Shown piece by piece: positions 35,501 to 46,739 of a stretch of DNA of 64,000 bases. Where the stretch lies: NCBI RefSeq assembly GCF_048569485.1, contig NC_134358.1:240055404-240119403 (forward strand), given 5' to 3'. Numbering within the stretch: position 1 is the first letter of the stretch; each line of letters starts with the position of its first letter. This DNA comes from Anomaloglossus baeobatrachus. Its lineage: Eukaryota; Chordata; Amphibia; Anura; Aromobatidae. The notes under the pieces were generated by a model, which was not told where the DNA came from, did no database searches, and was given only the letters and a program-made list of their open reading frames with translations. Made by a program: the position numbers and the translations under genes.

Positions 35501-36682
35501 ATTTTGCCTGTAATCTACGCACATTCTCATTGTACCATCTTTTTTCTTTACTAGCACTAGGGGAGCTGCCCAGGGGCTACAACTATCTCTGATAACCCCA
35601 GCCTCCTTCATTTCCCGTAACATTTCTTTGGCACGCTGATACTGTGCGGGGGGCACAGGGCGGTATCTCTCTTTAATGGGATGATGATCACCCGTGCGGA
35701 TTTGATGTTTAACCCCTTTCACCTGCCCAAAATCTAGGGGGTGTTTGCTGAAGACCCGCTCGTACTCCTGTACCACCCGGTAAACCCCATGCTTTTGGTG
35801 TGAGGGGGTGGAGTTGGTGCCCACATGTAAATTTTGGCACCAGTCTTCCAGCTGCCCCTTGGAGCCATTGTCTTCCGCCTGGTCGGACGGGATCAAGGGT
35901 TCCACTGCTTTGATGGTATTGTTGCTGACAGTGTACAGTTTTGCTACAGTGGCATACCGGGGCAATTTGGCCTCCTCCTCCCCACAATTCAGGACACGGA
36001 CGGGCACTCTCCCCTTGCGGACGTCTGCTACCCCTCTGGCTACCAGGACTCCCGGCCTACTATCTGAATATACCGGTTCTACCAAGGCATGGTAATCCTG
36101 ACCCTTGAGGCCTATTGCTGCCCGACACCATATCAACATTTCACTTCTTGGGGGTATTGCAATGGGGAGGGGGTCACTTACCCTCACACTGCCAATTTCT
36201 CCTCCAGCCAGCTCTACCTGCTGCCTCCTCATCAGGGCTCTGATCTCCCTCTGTAGGGCACGCTGCTGCCCGGAGCTGGCGGTTTCAGACGCCTGTTGCA
36301 ACAAAATTATCACTTCGGCAATACAATTTTCTATCACATTTGTACCAATGGTTAGCAGTGGTTCAGATTCTTTGCGATCTATATCTACAATTATCATCCC
36401 CTGACATGGCAATTCTACCCACCCCACTTTAATGGTTACTTCTTTGTACCCAATTTGGGGTAAGGGCTGACCATTACTGGCCACAATTGTTAAATCATCA
36501 TCTGGGCCATGGTCAATGTCTGAATCAGCCCAATATCTTTTGTACAGTTTGTAGGGGATGGTTGTTACCTGGGACCCCGTATCCAGGAGGGCATTCAAAG
36601 GGATCCCGTCCAGCACAATAGGAAGGACCGGGCGTCCTCCCACATACTTGCTGCGGCTGGGGGTTGAGCCGGGCTTCCTCAC
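32531..36682 (-). CDS. pol: Gypsy pol polyprotein, nearly whole, about one break
   Basis: Read from 36682 leftwards. Aspartic protease with LLDTGSQVTTIP near residue 35; reverse transcriptase with YLDDVIVYS near residue 486; RNase H with YTDASSVGLGAVLSQ near residue 641; integrase zinc domain (AGHFGWKKLETLL...CRDCGPC) near residue 895; integrase core with LDHVK near 959 and LTDQGPAF near 1017. A basic, proline-rich C-terminal part follows with KLDDQWENEPY, like the integrase GPY/F module. In the family this polyprotein cuts itself, copies the RNA and inserts the DNA. Its start overlaps the gag stop by four bases in another frame, so it is probably made by frameshifting or re-initiation, as in relatives. 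It is a fossil: largely open, with about one break. Confidence 0.92.
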
Positions 36683-37728
36683 ACCTGGGGGTTGGCTCCT
36701 GGCCCCAGGCTCGGCCCATTTAAAGGACAGCGTCGTGCAATGTGGCCCGCCTGGCTGCAGCGGCGGCAGATCGGTTGTCCCGTTGAATCATACCGGTCTG
36801 TGTCTCTGCCTCGGGTCGGCGGAATCCTCCTCTGTCGCATCCAGGGAACGTCATCTGGGCTGGAGGCCAACTCGAGTCTTGGAGGCGATGGGGTCACTTG
36901 TAGAGACTGCACGGTCTTGGCCAGGGCAGCTACAGTCTTGGTCAGCTCCTGGACCTGCTGTCTGAGCTCTGCAGTGGGGTCCTTATCCAGGGACTGCGCC
37001 TCAGCCCCTGCAGCGGCTCGTGTTGCAGGCACCACCCCGGGGTACGTGATAGCAAGAGGCCGGAGGGATACTGGGTCATTCGGTGTAGATTCTCTCAGTA
37101 CCCGGATGGCCTGGTCCTTAAACTTTGCAAAGTCCAGAGTAGGGTTCTGCAGGACCATGATACGCAGCTGGGTCCTGTGGGCATCTGACAGGAGCCCTTC
37201 TATGAACTGCTCAGTTAGGCGTTTCTGTTCTTCACGTACACTCTCTGGGTCCACCTGTTTAACTGCTTTCAGGGCCTCCTGCAAGTTTAAGGCATAGTCC
37301 CTTATGCTGTCTGTGGCCCGTTGCTTGCACCCAAAGAATCTCATCTTTATCTCTGCTGCGGTGCGGGTGTCAAAAGTACTCTTTAGCTTGGCCAATATCT
37401 GGGTTACTGTCCCTTTATCTGTATCAGGCCAGGACTTCACTTCACGCTGGGCTGCGCCGGCTAGCTGTCCCATTAATATGCCCACCTTCTGGCTCTCAGT
37501 CAGAGGATACACCCGGAACAAGCTGTGCAGGCTTTCCCTGAAGTCGCTCAAGGTATGTGACTCCCTGGAGTACTGCGGTAGCCATTCTGCTCCCGGGATG
37601 TACGGCATTGTGATCGGCATTACCGGCGCTGCAGCGGGGGCTGGGGCGACGGCGACTGGGATTGCTTCGGCTGGTGCTGCGGCGTCTCGGGCTATGGCAG
37701 CCACCTGCTCTCCCTCTGAGTCGGACAT
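36679..37728 (-). CDS. gag: Gypsy gag with zinc knuckle
   Basis: A 349-codon frame. The start is alanine- and proline-rich (MSDSEGEQVAAIARDAA...). A helical retrotransposon-gag capsid domain follows (SLFRVYPLTESQKVGILMG, AKLKSTFDTRTAAEIKMRFF, LRIMVLQNPTLDFAKFKDQ). A short coiled-coil-like stretch LRQQVQELTKTVAALAKTV comes next, and then a CCHC zinc knuckle CRRCSQAGHIARRC near residue 325. Gag forms the intracellular particle around the element RNA; the knuckle binds RNA. Its position just downstream of the 5' LTR and its overlap with pol are normal for Ty3/Gypsy. It appears open throughout. Confidence 0.92.
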   Translation of the reverse strand: MSDSEGEQVAAIARDAAAPAEAIPVAVAPAPAAAPVMPITMPYIPGAEWLPQYSRESHTLSDFRESLHSLFRVYPLTESQKVGILMGQLAGAAQREVKSWPDTDKGTVTQILAKLKSTFDTRTAAEIKMRFFGCKQRATDSIRDYALNLQEALKAVKQVDPESVREEQKRLTEQFIEGLLSDAHRTQLRIMVLQNPTLDFAKFKDQAIRVLRESTPNDPVSLRPLAITYPGVVPATRAAAGAEAQSLDKDPTAELRQQVQELTKTVAALAKTVQSLQVTPSPPRLELASSPDDVPWMRQRRIPPTRGRDTDRYDSTGQPICRRCSQAGHIARRCPLNGPSLGPGANPQV

Positions 37729-37980
37729 CTTCCTCCCCCTTAGTGAACCTTACCAGGCTCCGTTCACTTTTCAAATTTCCTTCCGGGTCACGCGGGGTTA
37801 ACAGCGCTCTGCTCTGATGGCGCGCTCCCTTCGCGCTCTTTGTCAGGCACGCCCCCCTTCTTCCTGCGCTCGGCGAGGCTAATGGCGGCGGCGTTTTGCA
37901 GACAGTACACAGTCTTTTAAGCACAATTCCTGCAGGCGCACAGTACCCGGTGTGACCGGGCACGAGATGACGCCAAAAGT

Positions 37981-39047
37981 TGACTCGCCCACCCCAGGGC
38001 TATGGGACACCCGGTGCCGGGCCGGACTAGTCCGGTGGTGGTCAGTGGTGGCTGGGCCCGGCTCCGTGGCCCTGGTGGGTGTCAGTAGAATATGTGGCTG
38101 ACGACTTTAAGTTTGTGTTCGTGACGCCACCTGTGGTATGCGGCTATTAAGCCGCCGCTGCTGTGTAAGGCCTCCGGGGTGATGAAGTGGCAGCAATGGT
38201 GATACTGCTCCCCACAGGTGGAGCGGTGCCCCGGGACACAGTTGGTGCTTGTGGAAGTCTATGGTGTGGTGTGACTAACACGGTGCAGGGCCGACAAGCA
38301 ATGAAAGAAACAGGCACAAACAGTAGTCTCTTTACCTTCTCCTCTTTTACTCGTCAGAAGTGTAGTCCAGGGAGACCGTCACAGATGGTAAAGATGGTCC
38401 GGCCGGCCTGGAAGTGCCTGGGGTGATCTTTGGCCAGATGAGTATGAGGCCTACTCCCTAATCTTTCTTTGCTGTTTTTGGACACTGCACTTTGGGTTCG
38501 CAATTGCCCTCTTGCTGCTGGGACTGGTTGTTCGTCCCTTTTTCTGTGTGGTAGACTGCGCAGGCCCTCTCTGGTGCTTCTCTGCTGGAGTCTACACCGG
38601 GCCCATGGAATGCAGCTGTACCTTCAGATTATTTCTGGGCCAGGGGGCTTGCAGCTCTCCTGCCCTCCGGATTCAGCTACCAGGAATGGATTTTATGCCC
38701 TGGCAACCACAGACTCCGATGTCCGAGTCTCTGCTGTGCCTCTCTGCACCTCTTGCTTCACTGGGCCAAGCTATCCCAGCTCTAGGCCCCAGTTCTACAA
38801 GGCAGCACTACTCTCCGTCTGTCCTCCTTCACTCCTGTCTACAGACTAACCACTACTTCCTCCCTCCAGCCAGACTTAAGGAATGCTCCCTGAAGTTCCA
38901 GGTTCAGAGCTCCCCCTGCTGGCCGGAGGGAGAACTGCGTTTGATGTTACACTTACTGGCCAATAGATCTCCCAATTACCTCCAGGCTCAGCATTAACCC
39001 TTTGGAAGGGCAATGCTGTTGTGGCGACCAGGTCCTGGGGCGCCACA
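37981..39047 (-). repeat. 5' LTR of the Gypsy element
   Basis: 1067 bases, near-identical to 31028-32094. It should hold the element's promoter in minus orientation. Next to its inner edge (37970-37980) is the primer-binding site. Confidence 0.92.
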
Positions 39048-39469
39048 GTACAAGGCCGCCGGCTGTCCTCCACGACAATGCCGTGCCCCTTGTCACAATC
39101 CCCTGCGACCGGGGGTCCAGCTCCTACCAGGCCTAGACCAACGTCTGCTACCTAGTACTTCTAAGGAGCCCAGCTCCTGACCTCCTCTCTCCTTCACTTC
39201 CAACACTACACTCCCCTTTTCTCAGACTGACTCCTGACACTCCTGACCTCCCCTTAACCAACCCCCCTAAGTGGGTGACCCTATTCCACTCAGGCCATCT
39301 ACTGGAGTGTCTGGTGGGTGTGGTGCAGAGTGTTCCTAGGATTTTGATTAGCTGGTTTTGGCAACACCATTAGTTAGGGACCCATAACCAAGGAGGAGGT
39401 GGATATTGCACAGAAGGGCAGATTGCACAATACCCTGTGACGACCTGATAGGCCAGGGCGTAACACAGG

Positions 39470-40470
39470 TATCTCATAGACGCCTGTGCCATCACTAACC
39501 TAGGGTTTAGTTTAGTAGCAGCTGTGCACTATTATTAACCCCTGCTATTACCCTGATTGCCAACACACCAGGGCAATGGGAAGAGCCGGTAAAGCACTGG
39601 GATTGTCACATCTAATGAATGCGGCAATATCGGATGGCTGCGGGCTGAGAATACCAGCCCCCAGCTGGGTTTATCTTGGCTGGGTATCAAAACTGGGGGA
39701 CCGCACGTCGTTTTTTTTATTATTTATTGAAATAATAATAATAATAAAAAAAAAAGAAAGCCGCATGCGGTTTCTCTTAGGCCGAAATCACACTTGCAAG
39801 GGACTCACGTGACTCTCACGTCGCACACTCATCTGACAAGTGCGGGTCAGCAGCATATGTTTCTATAGAGCTGCATGCTCCTGTCAGGAGAGTGTGCAGC
39901 TGCCGGGTGATGTGATGCAAGTCCCTCGCACGTGTGACTCTGGGCTCTGGATACACAGCACAGATAAAGCTTGACAGCTGGGGGCTGCAGCCGTGGGCTT
40001 TTTCTGTGCTGGCATCAGAATATGGTGGAACCTGCGCCAATTGTTTTAATTATTTATTTCTTTTTATATCACCCGCAGACACTTGCACTGCTTTCCCCGC
40101 CCACCGGCCGTCCTACTGCCTGTGATTGGTTGCAGTCAGCTGGCACGCTGACACTCAGGGTGGGGGCGCGTCTAACTGCAACCAATTACACGCGCTGGTG
40201 GGCGGGCAAAGTAGTGAATATTCAATTGTTGGCTCCGGAAGGGAAAGCGTGGAGTATGCCGCCATTACACAGCCTCAGTGAGTACACGGCATGCGCTCCT
40301 ACCCTCCCCCTATCCCTGCCATCAACGTTTTTAATCTCCGGATTCTGGTCCCCATTGACTTATTTGGGTTCCCGTTTCCGGAGCGGATCAGGTTTTAATT
40401 TTTAATTTAGCAGGGTCCACATCAAACTGTCCAAAGTCTTTGCTGTCTAAAGTCTTCTTTTTTAAGGATG
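39470..40470. repeat. Dispersed frog repeat and MITE remnants
   Basis: 39470-39775 ('tagtttagtagcagctgtgc', 'cagggcaatgggaagagccgg', 'ataccagcccccagctggg') looks like a common dispersed repeat and ends in a poly(T)/(AAT) tract near 39715-39760. 39777-39950 has inverted ends 'gccgaaatcacacttgcaagg' and 'ccctcgcacgtgtgactctggg', a small MITE. Around 40095-40210 a palindromic pair, 'cccgcccaccgg...tgattggttgcag' and 'ctgcaaccaatta...ctggtgggcggg', is present. No gene is recognised. Confidence 0.5.
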
Positions 40471-40921
40471 GAAGTCATACTGTGTTGGGGAGTCACTATC
40501 AGAACATCATACTATGTTGGAAGATCTGTGGGAGCATCAAACTTTTTGTCAGGCATCATATTGCATTATTGCATTGGGGGCATATCATACTGAGTTGAGG
40601 CACCATGAAGAGCATCAATGTAAGGGAACTGTACTGTCATCATACTATACAGAGCATAGGTTATGGGGGCATCATGTATATGGGGAATGGATTGTGGTGG
40701 CAACATACTGTGTTTAGAGGGCCCTCTAAGTGCACATTGCAAGCATCATAATGTGTGGGGGGCACAAAGAGGGACCTCATAATGTGTGGGGGGCATAATG
40801 ATAGCATCATGTATGTAGTTCACTGTGAGAACATCATAATGTGTCTGGTATAATAATGTGTGAATAAAAACCATACTATTTGTGAAAGGCATTGTAAGGT
40901 CATAGTATTGTGTTGTGGGAT
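40471..40921. repeat. Diverged minisatellite, left of the LTR element
   Basis: Irregular repeats of 'tgtg(g)ggggcatcatactgtgt' type, ~30-40 bases each. The array is resumed at 43525 after the LTR element. It is related to the array at 22090. Confidence 0.7.
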
Positions 40922-43520
40922 TGTGTCGCCCGGGGACCAAGGGTACTCAGATCCGGGCCACGAGGTCACTTCTGTGGGTATCATGGTGGCGTGACCTGGT
41001 CTGTGATCCCAGGCTCCACAGTAAAAGGGGGTTTGGTAAGGGAGATTGTCCGTGACGCCACCCACGGTTGTGGTGATTGTGGACACCACCGCTGCGATGA
41101 AGGTGCGGGACTCCCGGGAATGGTGTTGGGATGCAGCTTAGGATGTTAACCCCTCCGTGGGTAGGGGCAGTTGGTCCCGGGGCCCGTTCGGGGATAAGCA
41201 GGGAGCAGGGCGCACTGCTGCGGTGCGGTGCCTGAGGGCACGGGCGTACTCACAAGTATTTCACACAGAGTCACTAGTAACTAGGAATTGCCGGTGTCCG
41301 CAGCCTTCAGTACGGGGGTGTTAGTGTCCCACACACGGTGCAGCAGCTCCTGTTGTTCTTTCCCTGCAGCCAGGTGCCTCTCTCTCCACTCTCTTCCTCT
41401 TTCTCCTTAGCCGGGAACGGGGAATCCACTCCCCTGCAGTGATCCGGGTCACCCTAGGTACCGGTGGGCCACTACCCTGCCCCGGCTACCTCTGGCCCCT
41501 TCCTCACTCACAGCCTGTCCCGGCCCTTTTGGAGCACGCTTCACTATCAGCCTGGGAGCTACAACTCCAGACTCCTCTTCTGTCTGTCTCTCCACACACT
41601 CTGCTCCAGCCCCTCCCCTCTGCTCTGCTTTTCTCTTACCCTGAGGGATGTGGTTTGTCCTGCTGCATCGGTGTGGGATCAGGTTACCAAGGAGGATTAA
41701 CTCTTTCTGTGACAACCTGGCTTTGCCAGGGCGTCACACACCCCCTTGGTAAAACACGGCCCATCCTCAGGCCGTCTGGACACCAACATTTATTGAAACT
41801 GAAAAAAGGAAAAATCAACACATTACAATCATACATCTTCCCACATCGGGAGGTACGTTTTCTAGAAACTGTTCTGCCACCCCACACCTGCGGAGCAGAT
41901 GGCCTCCTCCTGAACTTGAGGGCGTTCAACAGGGGTGACAGTCCATAAAACAGTCAACTTTTTAACTTGTGGGTAGCCGTCCATGCTCCACTACCACTGC
42001 CGCCGCCGCCACTCCCAGTACGGGGCACGGGTTCCGTGCTCTGCCTCCTGCTCAGAAGCCAGGCCCACTTGGATGCCCTTGGCGCCGGCTACAACCGGCC
42101 TCGCTAACTGCCGAGGGCTCCATCTCTCACTGGCCTGCTCCTCCTCCCCGCAGGTGCACTCCGGCTGCTCCACAGCCGTGACGGGGTACCTGGGAGCGGC
42201 TGGCGCCACATCTGGGGCAGACTTCCAATCGGGTGCCACCTCCGTTGCGGCCGGGCGGACTGCCGGAGCCGATGTCATCACCGTGGCAGCTGGGCGGACT
42301 GCCGGAGCCGGGTAAGATGTCATCGGGGTTGCGGCTACTGCTTGTCCAGGAACGGAATTAGGCAAAGTCCTGGCGTCCCTGCCTCTACAGTCCTAGTCAC
42401 ATAAACTGCGGTTCCTTCCTCCTGCTCCCCCTTGGTACTCGGGAGCAGTCCTTCTAGCAAGTTTTAAAGTTTTCCTTTCGCTTCCGGTCCTCTAGAGCTT
42501 CACTTCCACCCGCGCTCTCAGGGGGCGGAGCCTCTTTTTCGCGCCCACCGCTTGGGGAAGAAGGCACTGGGCGGGAGATTTTCGCGCCCAAAATGGCGGC
42601 AAAGATGGCGACTTTCAAAATTTTTGCAGCGGAACACCGCTGACAGTCCAGAACAAGGCACACTTCCTCCAGGTAACTGGATGGGTTCGATCCTGTTCGT
42701 GACGCCAAATGTGTCGCCCGGGGACCAGGGGTACTCAGATCCGGGCCACGAGGTCACTTCTGTGGGTATCACGGTGGCGTGACCCGGTCTGTGATCGCAG
42801 GCTCCACAGTAAAAGGGGGTTTGGTAAGGGAGATTGTCCGTGACGCCACCCACGGTTGTGGTGATTGTGGACACCACCGCTGCGATGAAGGTGCGGGACT
42901 CCCGGGAACGGTGTTGGGATGCAGCTTAGGATGTTAACCCCTCCGTGGGTAGGGGCAGTTGGTCCCGGGGCCCGTTCGGGGATAAGCAGGGAGCAGGGTG
43001 CAGTGCTGCGGTCCGGTGCCTGAGGGCACGGGCGTACTCACAAGTATTTCACACAGAGTCACTGGTAACTAGGAATTGCCAGTGTCCGCAGCCTTCGGTA
43101 CGGGGGTGTTAGTGTCCCACACACGGTGCAGCAGCTCCTGTTGTTCTTTCCCTGCAGCCAGGTGCCTCTCTCTCCACTCTCTTCCTCTTTCTCCTCAGCC
43201 GGGAACGGGGAATCCACTCCCCTGCAGTGATCACCCTAAGTACCGGTGGGCCACTACCCTGCCCTGGCTACCTCTGGCCCCTTCCTCACTCACAGCCTGT
43301 CCCGTCCCTTTCAGAGCACGCTTCTCTATCAGCCTGGGAGCTACAACTCCAGACTCCTCTTCTGTCTGTCTCTCCACACACTCTGCTCCAGCCCCTCCCC
43401 TCTGCTCTGCTTTTCTCTTACCCTGGGGGATGTGGTTTGTCCTGCTGCATTGGTGTGGGATCAGGTTACCAAGGAGGATTAACTCTTTCTGTGACAACCT
43501 GGCTTTGCCAGGGCGTCACA
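40922..43520 (-). mobile_element. Short non-autonomous LTR retrotransposon (2599 bases)
   Basis: LTRs at 40922-41738 (817 bases) and 42710-43520 (811 bases) run TGTGACGCCCTGGCAAAGCC to GGGCGACACA in minus orientation. A 4-base GGAT repeat flanks the element (40918-40921 and 43521-43524). A primer-binding site TGGCGTCACGAACAGG abuts the right LTR on the minus strand, and a purine tract CCAAGGGGGTG abuts the left LTR. The 971-base interior has no gag or pol. It must have moved with proteins from a related Gypsy element. The two LTRs are alike but visibly more diverged than those of the Gypsy element at 31028, so it is older. Confidence 0.88.
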
Positions 43521-43524
43521 GGAT

Positions 43525-43950
43525 CATTGGGCATCATACTGTATTGGGGGCATGGTGGAGGAAACATATTGTTTTGTGGCACGATTGTAGGCATCAAAAT
43601 GTATGTAATACTGTGAGGATAATATCTGGGGGCTTTGTGGGGGCATCATACTGTGGGGGAAATGTATTATGGGGTCACAATACTATGTGCGAAGGATCTC
43701 ACTGGGGGGTAACCATAATGTGTGTGTGTGGCAGGTTATCATACTGTATGTGAAGAGGGCACAGTGGGGCTAACTTTGGTAAGAGAATGATCTTTAAGGT
43801 TTTATACTGTGTTGGGACAAATTTAAGGACATCATACTCTGTGTGAAGGCATTTTTAAGCCATCATACCATATGGAAGGTATTGTGGGGGCATTACACTA
43901 TATGGAAGGCATCATACTGTTTGGGGGCCATGAAATTATGGGAATACTAA
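43525..43950. repeat. Diverged minisatellite, right of the LTR element
   Basis: 'gggggcatcatactgtgggg' type repeats continue the array cut at 40921. Confidence 0.7.
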
Positions 43951-44339
43951 GTGGTTTCACTAGGGACTCTATTTCTGTATGGGTGCACAAAAAGGTCTGG
44001 ACGGCATTAATGGTCTTGTGGAGCGCAGTAGGAGTGGCTCCTGATTAAAGACTATGAAGTGTCAGAACAATGCGTCATAGACTTTGATCAATGGCATTGG
44101 TTAACGTCATAGGAAGTGTGGGACTACGTTGGACTTGTGTGGGAAGTTTGATTTCTAATAAATTGATGAGGGACAGTGTATTGTTTTTAATTCTCTCTTT
44201 TTTTAGGTTTCCATTTGTGGACTATGTTGGATTCCCTGGACTATGTCAGACCTGACTAGGGTTTTTTTGAACAAATATATTGGTAAACCAGGGAAAGAGT
44301 CGGAGAGTCTTTTTTAACTCATTACCACCAAAGCCCGTT
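43951..44339. other. No recognised feature
   Basis: Unremarkable sequence between two tandem-repeat regions. Confidence 0.5.
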
Positions 44340-45848
44340 TTCAGCTTCCTGACCAGGCCACATTCACAGGTGATTCACAGAATTGAGCCGAGAAAATGAA
44401 AAAAAAAAAACATTTTTCTTACGAACATGTTGCTTTTGCTCCAAACTTAAAATTTTTACAAGCAAAATGGACCAAAGAATTTGTTGTGCAATTTCTCCTG
44501 AGTACACCAATGGTCAAAAACTACTGTTTGGGCACAAATCAGAGCTCAGAATGGAATGATCACCATTTGACATTTGGAGTGCAAAATCGGCTGAAATAGA
44601 TAGTGGACAGAATGTAGCATTTGCTGAGACACTGATATACCTAAACAGTGAAAACCCCCACAATTGACCCCATTTTGGAAACTATACCTCATCAAGGAAT
44701 TTATTTAGAGGTATGATGAGCACTTTGAACCCACAAGTGCTTCACATAAATTGTTAATATTGATCCGTATACAAGGAAAAAACAATCATTTGTCCCACAA
44801 AGAAGTTACCTTTGCCCAAAATGTTTAATTTTCATAACGGTAACAGGATAAAATGGACCATACCGTTTATTGTGCCATGTCTCCTGCAAATACCGATATG
44901 CCATATCTGATGGAAAACTGCTTTTTGGGCTTATGGGAGGGTTCAGAAGGGAAAGATAGCTATTTGAATTTTGGAGCACCATTTTGGCTGGAATAGATTG
45001 CAAATGCCGTGTCACGTTTGAAGAACCCCTGATATGCAAAACATCAAAAAAACACTCGTGACTCCAATCTGGAAACTACACCTCTCAAGAAATTTATCTA
45101 GGGCTGTATTGAGCATTTTTCACCCTTAGGCAATTCACAGAATTGTATAACAATGGGCTGAGTAAATGAAAATGTCCCATTTTTTCCAATGCAATGTTGC
45201 TTCAGCCCCAAGTTTCTAATTTTCAAAACAGTAGTAGGAAAAAATGGAAAATGAATGGTACAGTTTGTTACACAATTTCTCCTGAGTTTACCAATACACC
45301 ATATGTGGGTGAAACTAATTTTGAGGCACCGTGCAAAGCTCAGAAGGGAATGAGCGCCATATTGCAGTACAGATTTTACTGAAATTGGGGAGGGTGTCAT
45401 GTCACATTAGCAGAGACCTTGAGGTGCTAGAAAAGCAGACCCCCATAAGTGACCCCCTTTTACAAACTACACCACTCAATTAATTCATCTACGGGTGCAG
45501 AGAGCTTCTTCACACCACAAGTGCCTCACAGAATTTTATACCATTTGGTGGTGAAAAAGAATGATTACATTTTTACCACTAAAATGTTTTAGCCCCAAGT
45601 TTTTAATTTTTACAATAATGGCTAATAGGAAAAGAATGGACCACACAGTTTGTTGTTCAATTTTTGATAAGTGTGCCAATACCTACAGGTAATCGGGAAC
45701 TACTTTTCAGGCACAGAATGGAAGCAGCATGATATTACAGTGCAGATTTTGCTGTTATGGTTTGCAGATGCCATGTCACATTAGCAGAGCGCTTGAAATG
45801 CCAAAACAGCAGAAACCCCTCCACCCTCCATAAGTGACCTCATGTTGC
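44340..45848. repeat. Old tandem array, ~395-base unit, about four copies
   Basis: Recurring blocks are 'ggaaactatacctcatcaaggaatttattta' near 44675, 45070 and 45465; 'acaagtgcttcacataaattg'; 'ttttgctccaaacttaaaattttta'; and 'caatttctcctgagtacaccaat'. The period is about 395 bases and the copies are well diverged. Open frames are short and not shared between copies. Confidence 0.75.
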
Positions 45849-46245
45849 AAAACGACGGTACGATGTTGTTCCTTGTTCCCACGGCAGCACACATCGCTAT
45901 GTATGAAGCCGCAGGCGCGAGGAACATCACCTTACCTGCGTCCCGGCTGCAATGCGGAAGGAAGGAGGTGGGCGGAATGTTTACGTCCTGCTCATCTCCG
46001 CCCCTCCGCTGCTATTGGCCGCCTGCCATGTGACGTCGCTGTGACGCCGCACGACCCGCCCCCTTAGGAAGGAGGCGGGTCGCCGGCTTAGCAACGTCGC
46101 AGAGCAGGTGAGTGCATGTGAAGCTGCCGCAGCGATAATATTCGCAGCAATCACAGGATATCGCACCTGCGACGGGGGCGGGTACTATCGCATTCGGCAT
46201 CGCAAGCATCGGCTTGCGATGTTGCAGCGTGCAAAGTACCCCTAA
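45849..46245. mobile_element. Partial MITE, family B copy 2
   Basis: It matches 19610-20011 from 'acgacggtacgatgttgttcc' to the right end GCAAAGTACCCC plus TAA. The left third of the element is missing. Confidence 0.85.
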
Positions 46246-46739
46246 GGGATCTATTCACTATAATAAGGGAGCAGAGTTACTCTGTGCTGTTTGGCCTCTG
46301 TTCAGCGGTTTCCATCTGAACAGTAGTGCACAAAACTGTGGCCGACTACACTTTTATGAATCCTTAAAAAGCTGGACACCGCTGGATTATAGACCAGAGA
46401 CAGTCCACAGTATTTCCATCTGCATCATTACAGAGAATATTCCATCACGCATTCCATTTCAATTATGTATTTCAGAGATTTGCACATAAACCCAGGTGTA
46501 AGCACTTAGAACAGAGAATGGGGTAAATGTGAGGCAAGCCTTATGCGATCTTTGGGAGGAAGAATAAATAAGTCAGGTCAAGAATTTATTTTATTTATTT
46601 TTTATGCTAGTTACTGTGCAGTATAAGTGATAAGACGGTGCTATGCTTCAGGTCCGTGCGATTACACTAATACCAGGTTTGTATAAGGTTTTTATGTTTG
46701 CCTACTATCACATGCTAAAACAACACTTTAAAAATGTTT

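Larger units (their letters stand above)
31028..39047 (-). mobile_element. Ty3/Gypsy LTR retrotransposon, 8020 bases, nearly whole
   Basis: The LTRs are 31028-32094 (3') and 37981-39047 (5'), both exactly 1067 bases, with about nine differences by eye (~0.8%), so the insertion is young. They run TG...CA in minus orientation. A 4-base GTAC repeat flanks the element (31024-31027 and 39048-39051). Next to the 5' LTR is a primer-binding site TGGCGTCATC. Next to the 3' LTR is a purine tract TAAGGGGGAG. Gag and pol fill the interior, in the order protease, reverse transcriptase, RNase H, integrase, which is the Ty3/Gypsy order. There is no envelope gene. It looks almost whole, with about one break in pol. 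Confidence 0.95.
30292..39465 (-). mobile_element. Solo LTR (~1150 bases) split by a younger Gypsy element
   Basis: The outer LTR occupies 30292-31027 and 39052-39465. On the plus strand it begins TGTGCCGCTCC and ends GGGCGTAACA. The 4-base repeat CAGG flanks it (30288-30291 and 39466-39469). In minus orientation it starts TGTTACGCCCTGGCC, like the other Gypsy LTRs here. The 8-kb Gypsy element at 31028-39047 lies inside it. No internal genes of its own are left. Confidence 0.75.

Noticed and set aside
33503-36404. Plus-strand frames inside the Gypsy pol region
   Set aside because: Shadows of the minus-strand pol coding sequence.
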